DNA from: Sulfuricella denitrificans
Lineage (GTDB): Bacteria; Pseudomonadota; Gammaproteobacteria; Burkholderiales; Sulfuricellaceae
Direction: 5' to 3'
NCBI GenBank assembly: GCA_002632355.1
Contig: NSJJ01000002.1
Span: 1-64,000, forward strand
DNA: 64,000 bases
The notes under the pieces were generated by a model. That model was not told the origin of the DNA, ran no database searches, and saw only the letters and a list, made by a program, of their open reading frames with translations. Position numbers and translations under genes: made by a program. Below, in pieces: positions 62,033 to 64,000 of the stretch (the stretch's first letter is position 1; each line of letters starts with the position of its first letter).

Positions 62033-63664
62033 TTATGGAACAATCCACTCGCTTACCGGCATCAGCATGGTTTCACCCCCGACAGGAAATCTGGCCACGT
62101 AGCTGCCCCTGGATGCAAAACGCTGCCCTGGCCCGAGGCTGAGGCGGGGATAAACGGCGGATGACAGGGATTGTTCGGTCATGTTTTCCACGCGCTCGAT
62201 GAAATAATCGCGCGAGAAAGTGTCCCCCATGTGAGAAAGCGCATCACCGGCAACGGTGACGGCGAAATAGGTGCTGGACTGGATGCGCTCGTCCAGCAGC
62301 GCAATGTTTCTGGCTTCGAGCCAGTGCTTGGTGCGTGACAGCCGCTGCGCACGGCGCTCCGTCAGCTCGAAGGGGTAAACCAGGCGCATCCTGTCCAGCC
62401 AGGGCCCGAATAGCAGGACCTTGCAGGGCCGCGCGATCAGGCTGCCAGACAGGTATACATGCTCCATTTCAGGCGGAGTGCTTTCCTGGGAATGCAGGCT
62501 TGCGATGTCTTCATCCCCCAGCCACAAAACCAGCACGCCGGGCCGGGTTTCTTCCAGCAGTTGCGACCAGAATGCAGACGACACAGGAGATTCGCCTGCC
62601 ACCGGACGATCAGAAATTTCATCGATGCCGCGACGCAGCAAGGCAGCACGCATGGCCTGAGCCGGCACGCGCCCGGCGTCGTTATCGCGGAACACCTGCA
62701 CGATCCGGGCTGAACGGCCGGCCTTCCTGTTCTCCGCCAGGTGTTTTGCCAGCACCTCGGCCTCCAGCATAACGCCACGTGAAAAATACAGCGTCGAATA
62801 ACCGGGCTGCCCGGTTTCAGGGTAATCCACATTGGGGAACAGGCAGGGGACCCCGGCCTGCTCGCAGAATTCATGCACCGGGCGCCAGCTTCCCTCACCA
62901 ATCCCGCTCAGCACGGCAAACACCGGCTGCTGCCGGTAGCGTTCTTCAAGCTGTTTTTGCCAGCGATCAGGAGGGCCGGACAAGCTCCACTCATGCAATA
63001 CCCATTTGCGGTAAACGCGGTACATCTGGTCCGTACCGGCGGATTTGCGGCGGGCTTCCTTGCGGGTGCCGCCGTTTTTGTCGCTGAAGAATGCCTGCAG
63101 CACGCCCCGCATCGCCTCCACCCGGAAAGGGTCGACGCCCGGCGTGATGATGGTGGCAAAATGGATTTCGTTTTCCGTCACGCCCGGCGCAGGATTCAGC
63201 GACAGCCCCTGCAGATAGGCGGCCAGCGGCGCAATTTCGGCATCGCTCAGGGCATAGCGCGGCATCAGCGGGTCCAGCTTGCGCCCGGCGGGATCAATGC
63301 CCTCGCGCAATGCGCGCTTCAGGCTTTCAAGCGTATAGGGCTCACGAACGGCATCCACATTGAAAAGCGCGCGGGAGCGTTCAGTGCTGCCGATCTTCCG
63401 GTTGGAAAAAAGCAGACGCCCGGCAATCGGGCGAATCTCGTTTTGCCCTTCGCTGCTGCCCAGTCCGCTGCGGCGATGGCACTTGACGCAGGCGGCATCG
63501 CCGCCGCTCAGCTCGACACCGGTCTGGGCCATGCCACGCAAGGGCATTCCGGAAGGCAGCAGGCCTTCACGATAGATGCGCTTGCCCGCCTGCTCAGGCA
63601 TGATGTCCGCCGCCGCTGCCGCCCCGGAAAGCAGCATGGCCAAAATCAGGATCCGTGGACTCAT
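62033..63664 (-). CDS. Cytochrome c fused to a periplasmic ligand-binding protein
   Basis: A 543-aa exported protein from the ATG at 63664. The signal peptide is about 1-19. A class I cytochrome c domain follows with heme motif CVKCH at 59-63 and a likely axial Met in LDPLMPRYALSD. The remaining 370 residues resemble type 1 periplasmic binding proteins of ABC transporters (IHFATIITPGVDPFRVEAMR, VLVLWLGDEDIASLHSQ). The fusion of an electron carrier to a ligand sensor is unusual. It lies 13 nt after the SCO1 gene, so a role in periplasmic redox sensing or oxidase assembly is possible. Confidence 0.88.
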   Translation of the reverse strand: MSPRILILAMLLSGAAAAADIMPEQAGKRIYREGLLPSGMPLRGMAQTGVELSGGDAACVKCHRRSGLGSSEGQNEIRPIAGRLLFSNRKIGSTERSRALFNVDAVREPYTLESLKRALREGIDPAGRKLDPLMPRYALSDAEIAPLAAYLQGLSLNPAPGVTENEIHFATIITPGVDPFRVEAMRGVLQAFFSDKNGGTRKEARRKSAGTDQMYRVYRKWVLHEWSLSGPPDRWQKQLEERYRQQPVFAVLSGIGEGSWRPVHEFCEQAGVPCLFPNVDYPETGQPGYSTLYFSRGVMLEAEVLAKHLAENRKAGRSARIVQVFRDNDAGRVPAQAMRAALLRRGIDEISDRPVAGESPVSSAFWSQLLEETRPGVLVLWLGDEDIASLHSQESTPPEMEHVYLSGSLIARPCKVLLFGPWLDRMRLVYPFELTERRAQRLSRTKHWLEARNIALLDERIQSSTYFAVTVAGDALSHMGDTFSRDYFIERVENMTEQSLSSAVYPRLSLGPGQRFASRGSYVARFPVGGETMLMPVSEWIVP

Positions 63665-63677
63665 GGCGGGCACGCGC

Positions 63678-64000
63678 TCATCGGGATGCCAGCTGATGGT
63701 ATTCCCTGATGATATCCGGCGCACTGGCAAATCCGTCCAGCCTGACCCATGGCCGGCCAGCGCCGCCTGCCCGGATGAAGGTGGCAGGCGCATGATTCAT
63801 CTTGTCGCCGCGATAGACGCCGAAAGCGCGCTGCACTGCGATGCTGTTTTCGGCGCTGCCGGTCAGCATGGTCCATTGCGGCCCGGCGCGATATTTGCCG
63901 GCATATTCCATGAGTTTTTCCGGGGTATCGTTTTCAGGATCGATGGAAATCGAGATCATGCGCACCTTGCTGCTTTCTGCCCCAAGACGGTCCTGCACAT
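63678..64000 (-). CDS. SCO1/SenC/PrrC-family protein (N-terminus beyond window)
   Basis: The last 107 or so residues of a thioredoxin-fold copper chaperone for cytochrome oxidase. It has MISISIDPENDTPEKLMEYA, WTMLTGSAENSIAVQRAFGV and KMNHAPATFI; the latter His is a copper ligand in the family. The CxxxC copper site should lie in the unseen N-terminal part. It precedes the cytochrome c fusion gene by 13 nt. Confidence 0.9.
   Translation of the reverse strand, partial: VQDRLGAESSKVRMISISIDPENDTPEKLMEYAGKYRAGPQWTMLTGSAENSIAVQRAFGVYRGDKMNHAPATFIRAGGAGRPWVRLDGFASAPDIIREYHQLASR

Noticed and set aside
42-63900. Search for CRISPR arrays, tRNA and rRNA genes
   Set aside because: Saw no regularly spaced repeats, no cloverleaf with CCA-type end, and no rRNA-like conserved segments.

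Overview
The window is about 58% GC by eye, dense, and reads as one continuous stretch of a Gram-negative betaproteobacterial chromosome. The gene content suggests the Nitrosomonadales/Gallionellaceae/Sulfuricellaceae area, inferred from family content only. I see no rRNA, tRNA, CRISPR array, phage or transposase gene.

Positions 1-34,093 are 25 consecutive leftward genes for signal transduction, in about three transcription units. The first (34,093 to 28,787) encodes an HD-GYP response regulator and a large hybrid histidine kinase. The second (28,624 to 9,597) is about 19 kb with no gap above 84 nt. It encodes an HD-GYP regulator, CheW, CheR-TPR, a ParA-like ATPase, a second CheW, a globin-type MCP, a NIT-domain MCP, CheA fused to a receiver, CheB, a small HPt-like protein, CheY, CheC, a PAS-GGDEF diguanylate cyclase, and a NarX/NarL-type kinase-regulator pair. 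Its backbone matches Wsp-type (alternative cellular function) chemosensory systems, with unusual sensors and c-di-GMP synthesis and degradation enzymes added. The third unit (9,396 to beyond position 1) is a separate array: a degenerate receiver, an MCP, CheY, a STAS protein, a CheA with an unusual middle region, then MCP-CheW-MCP-CheW. The two MCP-CheW units share an apparently identical direct repeat of at least 1,375 bp.

Positions 34,272-37,469 hold two small rightward stress-type genes and a facing kinase/regulator pair; the kinase has lost recognisable ATP-binding boxes. Positions 37,513-47,471 are a leftward cluster for a type II secretion/type IV pilus-like machine: GspG, GspF, GspE, PilM/N/O/P-like proteins, a lipoprotein secretin with a cohesin-like tail, and three more pseudopilins. 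One pseudopilin frame runs through a dispersed repeat.

Positions 47,731-53,180 encode a small cysteine protein, a PAS-GGDEF cyclase, a soluble NarX-like kinase and a FixL/FixJ-like two-component pair. Positions 53,338-64,000 are accessory redox and stress genes: a DsrC/TusE-like protein lacking the C-terminal cysteine, DUF4426, a small periplasmic protein, a membrane protein, WrbA, a cupin, two flavin disulfide/NADH-type reductases, an uncharacterised membrane protein, an HMA-like protein, pterin carbinolamine dehydratase, a VOC protein, a cytochrome c-periplasmic binding protein fusion and a SCO1/SenC fragment. Short dispersed repeats lie at 38.0, 54.7 and 57.8 kb.

The most notable system is the oxygen/NIT-sensing Wsp-like operon at 14.4-28.6 kb, which combines heme and NIT sensors, CheC, a ParA-like protein with an altered P-loop, and both c-di-GMP enzyme types.
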